Of a stretch of 64,000 nt of DNA, positions 9,163 through 18,122 are shown piece after piece. The notes under the pieces were generated by a model that did no database searches, was not told where the DNA came from, and was given only the letters and a program-made list of their open reading frames with translations. The stretch covers positions 3,632,887 to 3,696,886 of the forward strand of contig NZ_LR884459.1 in assembly GCF_904848165.1 (NCBI RefSeq), in the 5' to 3' direction. Position 1 is the first letter of the stretch, and each line of letters opens with the position of its first letter. Position numbers and translations under genes: made by a program. This stretch comes from Psychrobacter arenosus. GTDB lineage: Bacteria; Pseudomonadota; Gammaproteobacteria; Pseudomonadales; Moraxellaceae.

Positions 9163-9378
9163 ATGTCAGCTCGTGAACAAGGTATTGTAAAGTGGTTTAA
9201 TGACTCTAAAGGCTTTGGCTTTATTCAACGTGAAAGTGGTGAAGATATTTTTGTCCATTTTCGCGCTATTCAAGGGGATGGTTACCGCTCTTTGAAAGAT
9301 GGGGAAAAAGTCGAGTTTAACGTGGTGGAAGGTCAAAAAGGCTTGCAAGCTGAAGAAGTGACCAAAGTAGAGGCGTAA
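9163..9378 (+). CDS. CspA-family cold-shock protein
   Basis: A 71-residue single cold-shock domain that binds single-stranded RNA and DNA and melts RNA secondary structure. The RNA-binding motifs RNP1 (KGFGFIQ) and RNP2 (DIFVHF) are intact, and the start [14 protein letters not shown] is typical. AGGA 12 bases upstream of the ATG gives a reasonable ribosome site. The large non-coding region before the gene fits the long regulated leaders of cold-inducible csp genes, though cold induction is inferred. The next gene on the same strand is a DEAD-box helicase, another RNA-remodelling function. The E. coli letter (A, C, E and so on) cannot be assigned from sequence alone. Confidence 0.95.
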   Translation: MSAREQGIVKWFNDSKGFGFIQRESGEDIFVHFRAIQGDGYRSLKDGEKVEFNVVEGQKGLQAEEVTKVEA

Positions 9379-10177
9379 AAGCCCTAGCATTTTCACCAAC
9401 GCTCTACGGATAGTGTGATAAATGGCTTATCATACTGCTGGTTATAGTGCTCGCTATCTCGATTATTACAGTGTGCGTCATAATCTTTGTTGTGTTAGCT
9501 ATTTTATATAGTCAGTCATATAGCTACGCCCGTTAAGCAGCGCTTATTGCCCTAATGTTTATATGAATATTTTATGTTAATTTATCAGTATTACCTAGCC
9601 GGTCATTGCGGTATGGCCATGCTGTAGGAAGCTAAGGATAGCTAACCTTGTACCATTACGGATAGCCTATGTTAGCTTCCTATCTTTTTTATCCTGCCTG
9701 TTTTATTCAAAATTCCATATTTAAAACTATAGTCCTCTTTTTGTCTCTCTAATCTAGTATCTTTTCCTTTAACTTTATAGTGCCAAGCTAGCATTTTATT
9801 TTATTTCGGTATTTTCTTTTATAGCTTAACTATTATCCTTCCATTTATATTTTTCCATTGACTAGGCGCTAAAAAGCTTCGCTCTAGGCAGCACTACTAC
9901 TTTAAGTAGGGTTTTTATAAGCTGATTTTTGATAGCAAAGGAATTTCTTGGTTTGAGCGCTAGCGCTTGACCTTTGTCTTTAGAATAGTCATGCTATAGT
10001 GCTAACTTACCGCTCGCCCCATTTTCTATTGTGTCCTCGCTGACTCCTATTGTCTAAACTATCAGTCGCTTGCTTCATTAGGGACGCTTACTTGTTGTAG
10101 GTGAGGGTCTCGGTATTGACTTAAATATTTTCCTAACTTTTCTAACCTTATTCTTTTAACCTGAAAGGGACTTTGCA
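9379..10177. other. Non-coding region between the csp gene and the helicase gene
   Basis: About 800 AT-rich bases with no gene recognised. It contains a probable terminator at 9626-9690 and then the upstream region and likely leader of the helicase gene. Confidence 0.45.
9626..9690 (+). terminator. Probable terminator after the cold-shock gene
   Basis: AGGAAGCTAA (9626-9635) can pair with TTAGCTTCCT (9672-9681), and a run of T follows at 9685-9690. The loop is long, with inner repeats of the same GCTAAC element. It lies about 250 bases past the csp stop codon. Confidence 0.5.
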
Positions 10178-11326
10178 TTGAGTGATTTTGCGTTATTTAA
10201 TCAGCTATCATTAACTGAGGCAGTACAGCGTGGTATTGATGACCTTGGGTTTACGGGGCTGACGGCTATTCAGGCGCAGATTCTTCCGCACACTTTAGCG
10301 GGCCAGGATGCTATTGGGCAAGCGCAGACCGGAACAGGCAAAACCGCGACTTTTCTCATTACTATTATTGAAGCCTTATTGCAGCGTCCTTTTACTGAAG
10401 ACGAAGAGCGTTATTTGGGGGAGCCACGGGCATTGATTTTAGCGCCGACTCGGGAATTGGCGCAGCAGATTTTTGAGGATTGTGTGGCGCTGACGAAATA
10501 TACGGATTTGCACAGTGCTTGCATCATGGGCGGGGTCAACTATGACAGCCAGCTCCATGAGCTAGAGCGCGCTTATATCGATATTTTAATCGCTACGCCC
10601 GGGCGATTGATTGACCTTATTAATAAAAACTTCGTTTATCTTGATCGATTAGAAGTTTTAGTATTGGATGAAGCCGACCGCATGTTGGACATGGGCTTTA
10701 TCCCCGATATTAAACGTCTGATAGGCCGTATGCCGCCTAATACCGATCGCCAAAGTTTGCTGTTTTCTGCCACCTTTAATCAAGATGTGATGAGCCTAGC
10801 TTATAAATGGCTGCATGAACCGGTATTTGTAGAAATCGAGCCGGAGCATAAAACCAGTGACTTGGTTGAGCAGCGTTTTTATATGTTGGCAGAAGATCAG
10901 AAACTCGCCGTATTGGAGGAGATTATTGCCTCAGAGGAAGTGGATAAACTGATTATTTTTGCCAATCGTAAAGACCAGGTCAAGCGTTTATACGATAAGC
11001 TGCGCAGTCGCTATGACGTGGTGATGCTATCGGGTGATGTCATTCAACAAAAGCGCGAACGTTATTTGCAAAAATTTAAAGACGGTCAGGCGAAAGTGTT
11101 GGTCGCTACTGATGTGGCGGGTCGTGGTATTCATGTCGATGATGTCAGTCATGTGGTCAACTATACGCTGCCAGACCAACCGGATGATTATGTGCATCGT
11201 ATTGGCCGTACAGGACGGGCAGGGCAGACAGGGATTAGTATTAGTTTCATCAGTGAAGACGATGCCTTTAACTTACCGGCCTTAGAAAAACACTTAGGCA
11301 CTAAACTTAAGCTGGTACAGTGGTAA
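10178..11326 (+). CDS. DEAD-box ATP-dependent RNA helicase, RhlB-like
   Basis: A two-domain RNA helicase that unwinds short RNA duplexes using ATP. The motifs appear in order: Q-motif region (GFTGLTAIQAQILP), motif I AQTGTGKT, PTRELAQQ, TPGR, motif II DEAD (in VLDEADRMLDMGF), SAT, then in the second domain ATDVAGRGIH and HRIGRTGRAG. The 382 residues end shortly after the second domain, so there is no long basic C-terminal tail. The start is a TTG at 10178 with AAGGGA seven bases upstream; no nearer ATG fits the conserved N-terminus. RhlB-like members often join the RNA degradosome, which cannot be judged here. A strong terminator follows. Confidence 0.94.
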   Translation: MSDFALFNQLSLTEAVQRGIDDLGFTGLTAIQAQILPHTLAGQDAIGQAQTGTGKTATFLITIIEALLQRPFTEDEERYLGEPRALILAPTRELAQQIFEDCVALTKYTDLHSACIMGGVNYDSQLHELERAYIDILIATPGRLIDLINKNFVYLDRLEVLVLDEADRMLDMGFIPDIKRLIGRMPPNTDRQSLLFSATFNQDVMSLAYKWLHEPVFVEIEPEHKTSDLVEQRFYMLAEDQKLAVLEEIIASEEVDKLIIFANRKDQVKRLYDKLRSRYDVVMLSGDVIQQKRERYLQKFKDGQAKVLVATDVAGRGIHVDDVSHVVNYTLPDQPDDYVHRIGRTGRAGQTGISISFISEDDAFNLPALEKHLGTKLKLVQW

Positions 11327-11355
11327 TACGCTAGATATTTTTAAAGTAGCATTAT

Positions 11356-11396
11356 AAAAAAAGCTTACTAATCTTTAAGGATTGGTAAGCTTTTTT
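11356..11396. terminator. Bidirectional intrinsic terminator
   Basis: AAAAAAGCTTACTAATC pairs with GATTGGTAAGCTTTTTT around a six-base loop, with one G-T pair. It separates the helicase gene from the convergent TauE/SafE-like gene and can serve both. Confidence 0.88.
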
Positions 11397-11460
11397 CATT
11401 GTCTTGTATTATTAATTGAAGAGTACGGCTATACAGCTAGCCATTACAGATTGGCGGCGC

Positions 11461-12354
11461 TTAGTGACTGTGCTCGGGAGCCATTGGCATCTCATCATGC
11501 TGCTCGCTACCAGTATGGGCATTCATCTCTTGCATATGGTCGGCATATTCGGCATCTGTCATTGTGCCCATATTCGTCATATCATGGCTGTCATGACTCA
11601 TCACCTCGCCTGAATCACTCATCATAGCGTGTTCCATAGGAGCGCCGCCATGATTCATATGGTCGCCATGACCACCGCCATGCATAGCACTCATCATAAT
11701 AGGCAGAGCAATTACGGCCAATCCAGAGAGGACCATGACGGCGCCATTGATTTGGCGCAAACGTAAGCGACCGATATGATTGCGAATCCAGTTGACGGTA
11801 CTGTGGGTAGCGACCAACATAGGGATTGTCCCTAAACCAAAAGCAAACATGAGCATAGCGCCTGTCGTCACACTATGACCCACTACCGCCATTAAAAGTG
11901 CCCCATAGACCAAACCACAAGGCAGAAAGCCCCACAGTAAACCGGCCATTAAGGCTCTAGGAAAAGTCGTTAGCGGAAATACTTTTTTGCGCAGGGGGGT
12001 TAGATATTGCCAGAAACGCATACCTACGCGTTCAAGATGGTTTAAAAAAGGCGCGCCCAACATGGTGACACCAATAAAAACCAACACTAGCCCTAGCAAG
12101 ATGCGCGGCAAGCTATTGCCCTGCATAAAGGGCGCTAATATAGCCGTACCTGCAAGCCCAGCAATCAAGCCCAGTAGGGAGTAGCTCATTAGGCGACCCA
12201 AATGGTAAGTCGCAATCAACGCCTTACGCTTACTAGGACTGACCTCTTGCATAGATAAACCAAAGGCCGCCACTAGGCCACCACACATGCCTAAGCAATG
12301 CGGAGACCCTAAAAAACCCATCAATAAAGCAGCCGTTAATAAAGCTAAAGTCAT
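11461..12354 (-). CDS. TauE/SafE-like (DsbD_2-type) membrane protein with His/Met-rich tail
   Basis: A 297-residue polytopic membrane protein of the family usually annotated as sulfite exporter TauE/SafE family protein. The family-typical N-terminal motif GSPHCLGMCGGL is present, with two cysteines in the first helix. Members that neighbour ccoS are thought to help copper delivery or maturation of cbb3 cytochrome oxidase. This one follows ccoS by 71 bases on the same strand, consistent with that role. After the last membrane helix (about residue 220) comes an unusual tail of about 75 residues dense in His and Met (for example HGGGHGDHMNHGG). Such residues commonly bind copper, so a metal-handling role is inferred. 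No ccoNOPQ genes lie within the window. Confidence 0.88.
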   Translation of the reverse strand: MTLALLTAALLMGFLGSPHCLGMCGGLVAAFGLSMQEVSPSKRKALIATYHLGRLMSYSLLGLIAGLAGTAILAPFMQGNSLPRILLGLVLVFIGVTMLGAPFLNHLERVGMRFWQYLTPLRKKVFPLTTFPRALMAGLLWGFLPCGLVYGALLMAVVGHSVTTGAMLMFAFGLGTIPMLVATHSTVNWIRNHIGRLRLRQINGAVMVLSGLAVIALPIMMSAMHGGGHGDHMNHGGAPMEHAMMSDSGEVMSHDSHDMTNMGTMTDAEYADHMQEMNAHTGSEQHDEMPMAPEHSH

Positions 12355-12425
12355 GATGCAAATTCCTAAAAGGCTAGCTAAAGATAGCTGGCTAAAACGA
12401 ATAAAGAGCAGGATAAATGAATATA

Positions 12426-12698
12426 TTAATGGCGCTTGGAGTCAGTCGCGTTTTCAGGTGTACTGTTAACTTGGCCGGTAGGGTCTGGGGCTTTATTTAT
12501 AGAGGTAGGCTGGGATGGCTTAGGAGCGCTGTGCTCTTGTAGCACTTGGCGACGCTCTTGGCGATCCTCCAAGATAATGCGCTGCGAGGCATTGTCTAAA
12601 TCATCGAATTGGTCAGACTTAACGGCATAACGAACCGCCCAGATAGCCACAACGAATAGCATTAAGCTAAGGGGAATTAATAGAAAGATACTGGCCAT
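12426..12698 (-). CDS. ccoS: Cytochrome oxidase maturation protein CcoS, cbb3-type
   Basis: CcoS is a small membrane protein needed for assembly of the cbb3-type cytochrome c oxidase, probably for cofactor insertion. The protein starts MASIFLLIPLSLMLF with one membrane helix (about 3-22). It then has the family sequence AVKSDQFDDLDNASQRIILED, which is diagnostic. A variable hydrophilic tail of about 40 residues rich in Pro, Ser and Gln extends it to 90 residues. It is followed by the TauE/SafE-like gene, the order often found in Proteobacteria. The oxidase structural genes are not in this window. Confidence 0.93.
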   Translation of the reverse strand: MASIFLLIPLSLMLFVVAIWAVRYAVKSDQFDDLDNASQRIILEDRQERRQVLQEHSAPKPSQPTSINKAPDPTGQVNSTPENATDSKRH

Positions 12699-12856
12699 TG
12701 CATACCTCAGCGGGTAACGATGCTTGAATAGAAGTTGAATAAAAGCAAAGAGTGATAGGATTATTTTAACATTTTAAGCAAGGTTAGCGGTACATTTTGC
12801 CTACCTAGGCGGTGAACTGGTGCTGCAGCTGAATAACAGCAAGGGTCTGAAATGGA

Positions 12857-13621
12857 CTAAAAGGTCTTTAACGCGAGTGGTTTACGACTGCGTTTTAGCG
12901 TCTCTAAAGACACTTCGTCACTAGAGCGACAGTCTTGCTGCGGTATAAACACATCGCGTAAGTAGGCGCCCACCTCATATAAGGTACGTTTGGAATGGCG
13001 GTAGTTGGCAGCTATATTATACCAACTGCTGGGCTCAGGTAACGGGGCGTTGATAGCGGTCGTAGCGATACCATTAAGGGCAAACTGCCGGCGTGCTCGC
13101 GTCATATGATAAGCGCCTGTAATGAGATAGACATGTTGTATGTCTAAGCGTTTGGCTGTAAAGCGCGCATTCTCGCAGGTGTTCATACTAGCGTTTTCAC
13201 TAATAATTTGACCCGCAATATCGGCATGGTAGGGCTGAGATTTAGGGCTAGCATCGTGCTGAACCAGCCAATCATACATCCACGGCGACTCTACCCCAGT
13301 TAAGATAACGGGCATAGGATGGTTATGATAACGGTCGAGTAGGGTTTGTAGGCGGCTGCGGCTAAAGTCGTTGACGATAATCGTCCCTGTTGCATCTTTT
13401 GTTAAACCGCCTCCTAAGACTAAATAAGCAGTGGGCTCAGTAGGGGTCTGAGTCGCTATATTTGGCAAGGGCAAACGTTGCAAGAAATACAGACCGACTT
13501 TAGAAAATAGCGGCGTAAGAAAGCTTACTGCAGATAAGATAGCGACCAGTAACCCCATTATAAACAGCCATTTCAGCAAGTTAATAAGGGCTTTCCAGAT
13601 ACTGTACATAATGTTCGCCAT
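12857..13621 (-). CDS. YdcF/ElyC-like DUF218 membrane protein
   Basis: A protein with one or two N-terminal membrane helices (about residues 10-40) and a DUF218 domain. Recognisable parts are AYLVLGGGLTKD at the domain start, ENARFTAKRL in the middle and VYLITGAYHMTRARRQF, the typical C-terminal motif with conserved His and Arg. Relatives include ElyC and SanA, which affect envelope and peptidoglycan homeostasis in E. coli, but the biochemical function is not established. The ATG at 13621 is preferred over the TTG one codon earlier. It lies downstream of murB on the same strand with about 130 bases between, which is compatible with an envelope-related role. Confidence 0.88.
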   Translation of the reverse strand: MANIMYSIWKALINLLKWLFIMGLLVAILSAVSFLTPLFSKVGLYFLQRLPLPNIATQTPTEPTAYLVLGGGLTKDATGTIIVNDFSRSRLQTLLDRYHNHPMPVILTGVESPWMYDWLVQHDASPKSQPYHADIAGQIISENASMNTCENARFTAKRLDIQHVYLITGAYHMTRARRQFALNGIATTAINAPLPEPSSWYNIAANYRHSKRTLYEVGAYLRDVFIPQQDCRSSDEVSLETLKRSRKPLALKTF

Positions 13622-13754
13622 CAATAATTAAAAAAGTCTGGCTGACGACTTCAAGTTTAGGTTATAGAGTCAAGTGCTTTGGCCAATTAGCTAGTTTGTC
13701 TTTATTGCCAATACGTCTTAATAAGCACTTTTTATAAAAGCTCATTATTAAAAG

Positions 13755-14855
13755 TTAGGAAGCTAGCGTCGTATTGCTCATATTAATCTGTCCATCTCTA
13801 TCAATCCAGACGGGTTCACGCTCTAACATAATATTATACTTCGCTAATATTTGTTGTTGGATGAAATGTTGGGTCGCTGCTACGTCTTGTTGGCAAGCCT
13901 GAATAGGGTCATTCTTAGCACTGTGATTGGTCAACACTAATGCCTGCTGCTCATGGCTAAGAATAGGGGCGATACCGCCGCCTTTGAGTCCTGCGTGATC
14001 AATTAACCAACCTGCGGCTACTTTAGTCTGCTGCTCATCGACTTTATAGCCTACTATTTGTGGAAACTGCGTCTGTAAGCTGTGGAAATGCGCGGTCTCG
14101 ATAACCGGGTTTTTGAAGAAACTGCCGCAATTGGGCAAGACTTTAGGGTCAGGCAGTTTGCTTTGGCGAATAGCTATGATCGCTTGCATGACATCGACTG
14201 GGTTAATGTGTTGACGCGCGGCATCATTAGCCAATTGTAAAGCTTGCGCTTGCAAATCCCCATAGCCTGCCTGTACCCGAGTGGGATCTTTATGGAGGGC
14301 AAACCCGACCCGAGTAATCAGCCATTCGCCAGCTTGTTGCTTAAAAATGCTGTCACGATAGCCAAATTGGCAAGCGGCTTTGTCAAAGTCATGCCAAGTC
14401 TGGGTAGGGAGATGGCATGCGCGCACATGGGTCACGCAATCGTCCAACTGTACGCCGTAAGCGCCAATATTTTGCACGGGGGCAGCGCCAGTCAAACCAG
14501 GGATTAAGGCTAAATTCTCTAAGCCATACCAACCGTTATTGACCGTATATAAGACTAAATCGTGCCAGTTTTCACCCGCCATGACTTCAATATGAATAGA
14601 GTCGTCACGGTCATCGAGTACCGTAATGCCTCTTAATAGTGGGCGTAATACCGTGGCAGTCAAAGTAGGCGGCAACAACACGTTACTGCCCCCAGATAGC
14701 ACGAATAAAGGCTCATGCTGATGCTTTGCATTCAGGATTTGCTCAAGTTGAGCTTCGTCACTAAGCGTAATAACCTGCTCGGCTTGACAGGCTAGCGCCA
14801 TAGTGTTTAAAGCCGATAAATCAGCTGGGGATTGCAAAAGGTAAGAAGCAGTCAT
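13755..14855 (-). CDS. murB: UDP-N-acetylenolpyruvoylglucosamine reductase
   Basis: MurB is the FAD enzyme that makes UDP-N-acetylmuramic acid with NADPH in cytoplasmic peptidoglycan precursor synthesis. FAD-binding elements VLSGGSNVLLP and GLENLALIPGLTGAAPVQNIGAYG are clear. So are YRDSIFK, the serine-containing SFFKNPV active-site segment and AGWLIDHAGLKG near the C-terminus. The 366 residues fit the type I MurB of gammaproteobacteria (about 340), with the extra YRDSIF loop. It lies in a minus-strand run with the phosphatase gene upstream and the YdcF-like gene downstream, separated by about 85 and 130 bases. Confidence 0.97.
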   Translation of the reverse strand: MTASYLLQSPADLSALNTMALACQAEQVITLSDEAQLEQILNAKHQHEPLFVLSGGSNVLLPPTLTATVLRPLLRGITVLDDRDDSIHIEVMAGENWHDLVLYTVNNGWYGLENLALIPGLTGAAPVQNIGAYGVQLDDCVTHVRACHLPTQTWHDFDKAACQFGYRDSIFKQQAGEWLITRVGFALHKDPTRVQAGYGDLQAQALQLANDAARQHINPVDVMQAIIAIRQSKLPDPKVLPNCGSFFKNPVIETAHFHSLQTQFPQIVGYKVDEQQTKVAAGWLIDHAGLKGGGIAPILSHEQQALVLTNHSAKNDPIQACQQDVAATQHFIQQQILAKYNIMLEREPVWIDRDGQINMSNTTLAS

Positions 14856-14941
14856 GGCGTGCCTGTGATAGGGAGTAAAATAAAAAAGGGCAGACTAGGT
14901 AAAGGGATTTATACTGCTAGCTAGGCGTAGCTGTGTAAGCC

Positions 14942-15448
14942 TTAATCCGTTTTCCAACTTTCAATCCAAGCATCCACAGAAGATTCTATCTGTTCAATGA
15001 CGCTCTCAAAGCCCTCTCTTTCGCCATAATAAGGGTCAGGCACGTCTTCACCGCAATACGTAGGGTCTTCTTCACTGAATAAAGCCAACTTGGCCAGTTT
15101 AAGGTCGCTGTCACTATCTTGACGCAATTGGTCTTTGATAATTTGCAGATCCTTTAGATTCTGTTGATCCATAGCTAGGATTAGGTCAAATTTAGTGAAA
15201 TCATCTGCTGTTACTTGGCGCGCAACCAATTTGCTAATGTTATAGCCGTGGCGTTTGGCGTATTTTTGTGAGCGCGGATCAGGATTATTCCCCACGTTCC
15301 AATCGCCCGTACCCGCTGAGTCAATGTTCATACTCATGCCGGCGACCGCTGTTTTTTGCCGTAGGATTTCTTCGGCAGTGGGCGAACGACAAATATTGCC
15401 AAGACAGACTATTAACACAGAACGTGGTGCGGAGGTTTTGATGGGCAT
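14942..15448 (-). CDS. Low-molecular-weight protein tyrosine phosphatase
   Basis: The catalytic P-loop CLGNICRS (C-x5-R-S) is near the N-terminus, and the general acid segment appears as VPDPYYG near the C-terminus, in a protein of about 168 residues. Members remove phosphate from tyrosine residues; in bacteria many act with BY-kinases on exopolysaccharide export, but no such kinase or capsule gene is nearby. The ATG at 15448 is chosen because AAGG lies nine bases upstream and the protein then starts a few residues before the P-loop as usual. An upstream in-frame start at 15496 would add 16 residues without a ribosome site. Confidence 0.93.
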   Translation of the reverse strand: MPIKTSAPRSVLIVCLGNICRSPTAEEILRQKTAVAGMSMNIDSAGTGDWNVGNNPDPRSQKYAKRHGYNISKLVARQVTADDFTKFDLILAMDQQNLKDLQIIKDQLRQDSDSDLKLAKLALFSEEDPTYCGEDVPDPYYGEREGFESVIEQIESSVDAWIESWKTD

Positions 15449-15637
15449 GGGATACCTTAGCAAACTAATAAAAAGCGACAAGCCAGAACAACACAAGCTA
15501 GCAAAACAGTAATCAATACGCTAACTGCTGCAAACTTAACGCGCTATTCTATCAATGATTGTGCCAAAACGATAGGGAGCAGTCATCCTACGCCAGTCAC
15601 CCTTAGCTAATGATAAGACTAAACAAAAACCCTAACG

Positions 15638-16051
15638 TTAATCTTGGGAGTGTTTAAAACGCTGTAAGTCACGACGTTGCTTTTTATTAGGTTTAAAGTC
15701 AGGGCGGGCAAGATTGGCCAGTTTACGCTGCTCACTAAAGTGCTCGCGACGCTTGATGCTCTCTTCCGTCTCTTCGTACATAGTTTGAGCGATAGTGGCG
15801 TTGCCGCGCTGCACAGAGAGCTCTTTGACCACGATAGTCTTTTCAGTCATAGCGGTCGCTGAGCCTTGGCGAATAGTAAGCTCGTCGCCCACACTAATTT
15901 CTTTGCTGGTTTTGACGCGACTGCCTGCAAAGTGCACCTTGCCGCCCTCAATAGCTTGCTTAGAGAGGCTGCGGGTTCGATAAAAACGGGCTGCCCACAA
16001 CCATTTATCCAGACGTACTTTCGTTGCAGCGTTGTTGTTGTTTTCAGTCAT
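15638..16051 (-). CDS. hslR: S4-domain heat-shock protein Hsp15
   Basis: Hsp15 binds free 50S subunits that carry a nascent chain after premature dissociation and helps recycle them. The S4 RNA-binding domain starts VRLDKWLWAARFYRTRS and continues with AIEGGKVHFAGSRVK and the VGDELTI strand. A basic C-terminal tail (RPDFKPNKKQRRDLQRF) completes the protein at 137 residues, close to E. coli HslR. It stands between ilvA and the phosphatase gene on the same strand. Heat regulation is known for the E. coli gene but no sigma-32 promoter was identified here. Confidence 0.94.
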   Translation of the reverse strand: MTENNNNAATKVRLDKWLWAARFYRTRSLSKQAIEGGKVHFAGSRVKTSKEISVGDELTIRQGSATAMTEKTIVVKELSVQRGNATIAQTMYEETEESIKRREHFSEQRKLANLARPDFKPNKKQRRDLQRFKHSQD

Positions 16052-16163
16052 AGCGTAATAGTATTCCTTATCGTGATAGCCCTTCTGATATCAAGCGCTA
16101 TCCTAAAAAATAGTATAAAAGGTCTTACTTATATATGGTGTGTTTTACCCAAAATGCAAATCC

Positions 16164-16192
16164 ATAAAAAAAGGCGACCTGAGGCCACCTTC
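16164..16192 (-). terminator. Intrinsic terminator of ilvA
   Basis: On the minus strand GGTGGCC-TCA-GGTCGCC forms a seven-pair stem (two G-U pairs) followed by seven T residues. It lies just past the ilvA stop and before hslR. Confidence 0.75.
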
Positions 16193-16261
16193 TTAAACTT
16201 AGACTTGTCTAACTTAATCTGTTACTGCGCCGCTCACTAAGTCTGTAAGCCTGCTGCAGTG

Positions 16262-17815
16262 CTACTGTAAGAACATCTGATAACCAATATTATTCTCTAC
16301 AGCTGAACAGTCATAGCCAATATCGTTCAGGGTATCTTGCAGCGCCCGTGAGTTAGTAGCTGAGGCTTGCAGCCCTACTAAAACGCGACCATCGGCAGCA
16401 CCGTGATTGCGATAGTGGAATAAGGTAATGTTAAAGTCTTGACCAAGTTTCTCTAGGAAGTTTAATAGAGCGCCTGGACGCTCAGGGAAGGCCACGGTAA
16501 AGAGCTGTTCGTCAGCCAAACCAGCATGACCGCCAATGAGATAGCGGATATGGGTCTTAGCAATTTCGTCATCGGTCAAATCATGCGCTGCATAGCCCGA
16601 CTCAACGAGGGTATTGGCGATGACTTGGCGTTCTTGTTCGCCTTCTTTTAGCGCGATACCGACGAAGATAGCAGCAGGTTGCAGGGAGTCAGGAGCAGTA
16701 TGGCTACGCGCGCGGTAGTTAAACTCCGTGATATTACGGCCTTTTAGGTCGCGGCAGAATTCTAAGAAGGCTCCAGTACGCTCTGGCAAGGTCACGGCAA
16801 ATACGGCTTCTTTTTTCTCACCGATTTCAGTACGTTCTGCAATATAACGTAGACGGTCAAAGTTCATATTGGCGCCGCAGACGATGCCCACGCAGTTTTT
16901 ACCCTGAATATTGTGTTCTGTTAGATATTTTTTCATACCTGCAATAGCAAGTGCGCCGGCAGGTTCAACGATACTGCGGTTTTCTTCAAAGACGTCTTTG
17001 ACGGCCGCACAAACTTCATCGTTATTACAGGTCACTACTTCAGGCTCAATAACCATGCCTGAGCCATCGCTTTTTTGACTGCGGACTACCTCAAAAGGGA
17101 TCTCACCAATTTGACCGACTGCCACACCATCGACAAACAGACTGACTTGCTCAAGTTTGACCCGCTCGCCCGCAGCTAGGGCCGCCTTTAGACAAGCCGC
17201 CCCTTCAGCTTCAATCGCGACAACTTTAACATGCGGGGCCACTTCCCCTAAAAAGGCTGCGATACCAGAGATTAAACCACCCCCACCAACCGCAACGAAG
17301 ACGTATTCCATATCGCGCCACTGCTGGGTAAGCTCAAGGGCAATCGTTCCTTGACCCGCGATAACCAATTCGTCGTCATAGGGAGGTACAAAGGTTAGCC
17401 CTTCTTTTTCAGCACGATCAATAGCGTAGCGATTGGCTTCATCAAAACTATCCCCAAATAAATCAACGTTGCCGCCCAAAGCCCTGACGGCACTGACTTT
17501 GATATCGGGAGTAGTCGTAGGCATTACAATAATATTATTAATACCGAGTTTGGCCGCAGAGTAGGCGACGCCTTGCGCATGGTTGCCAGCAGAGGCACAA
17601 ATGACCCCGCGAGCTTTTTGCTCATCATTCAGTTGGCTAATTCGATTGTAAGCACCGCGCAGCTTAAAAGAAAAGACAGGCTGCAAATCTTCACGTTTGA
17701 AGCGAATATCGTTATTAAAACGAGCAGAGAGTCGGGGCGCCTTATCTAGAGGCGTTTGGATAGCAGCGTCATAAACGGTGGCTTGCAAAATAGCGCGAAC
17801 CCAATGAGATAGCAT
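16262..17815 (-). CDS. ilvA: Threonine ammonia-lyase, biosynthetic
   Basis: IlvA deaminates threonine to 2-oxobutanoate, the committed step of isoleucine synthesis, with pyridoxal phosphate. The PLP lysine lies in FSFKLRGAYNRI, and the glycine-rich phosphate loop is VAVGGGGLISG. Two C-terminal ACT-like domains (from about residue 325, starting FAVTLPERTGAFL, and the second starting FTVAFPERPGALL) allow isoleucine/valine feedback control. The 517 residues match the allosteric biosynthetic form rather than the short catabolic TdcB. The ATG is supported by AGGA eight bases upstream. It is divergent from rpiA, and a terminator follows its stop. Confidence 0.97.
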   Translation of the reverse strand: MLSHWVRAILQATVYDAAIQTPLDKAPRLSARFNNDIRFKREDLQPVFSFKLRGAYNRISQLNDEQKARGVICASAGNHAQGVAYSAAKLGINNIIVMPTTTPDIKVSAVRALGGNVDLFGDSFDEANRYAIDRAEKEGLTFVPPYDDELVIAGQGTIALELTQQWRDMEYVFVAVGGGGLISGIAAFLGEVAPHVKVVAIEAEGAACLKAALAAGERVKLEQVSLFVDGVAVGQIGEIPFEVVRSQKSDGSGMVIEPEVVTCNNDEVCAAVKDVFEENRSIVEPAGALAIAGMKKYLTEHNIQGKNCVGIVCGANMNFDRLRYIAERTEIGEKKEAVFAVTLPERTGAFLEFCRDLKGRNITEFNYRARSHTAPDSLQPAAIFVGIALKEGEQERQVIANTLVESGYAAHDLTDDEIAKTHIRYLIGGHAGLADEQLFTVAFPERPGALLNFLEKLGQDFNITLFHYRNHGAADGRVLVGLQASATNSRALQDTLNDIGYDCSAVENNIGYQMFLQ

Positions 17816-18122
17816 AGAATGTCCTAGCGAGGTTTTATTTGCGGTAAAAGAAAAGTAATAGGATTAAGTTTTTACGACCAATAAGCCTATGCTCTTTTTC
17901 AGAGTCGTGCAAGGTTTAAGCCTGAATTTCGCACGTTTTTTTTGGGTTATTGATGCCTAATAGGCTAACCCTTTGCTTCATTGCTCTCCTACATTTATGT
18001 CCCGTTAAAATGAACTGTCAGTGGGTATGAGTTAATCCAATATCCTTTTTCTCTCATAATCGGTTAAAATTACTGCTCAGCATCCCTTTTATCCTTCTTT
18101 CCTTCAGTCCTTAGAGGCCTTT
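17816..18122. other. Divergent intergenic region, ilvA / rpiA
   Basis: About 300 bases expected to hold both promoters. No leader peptide or attenuator for ilvA was recognised. Confidence 0.45.
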
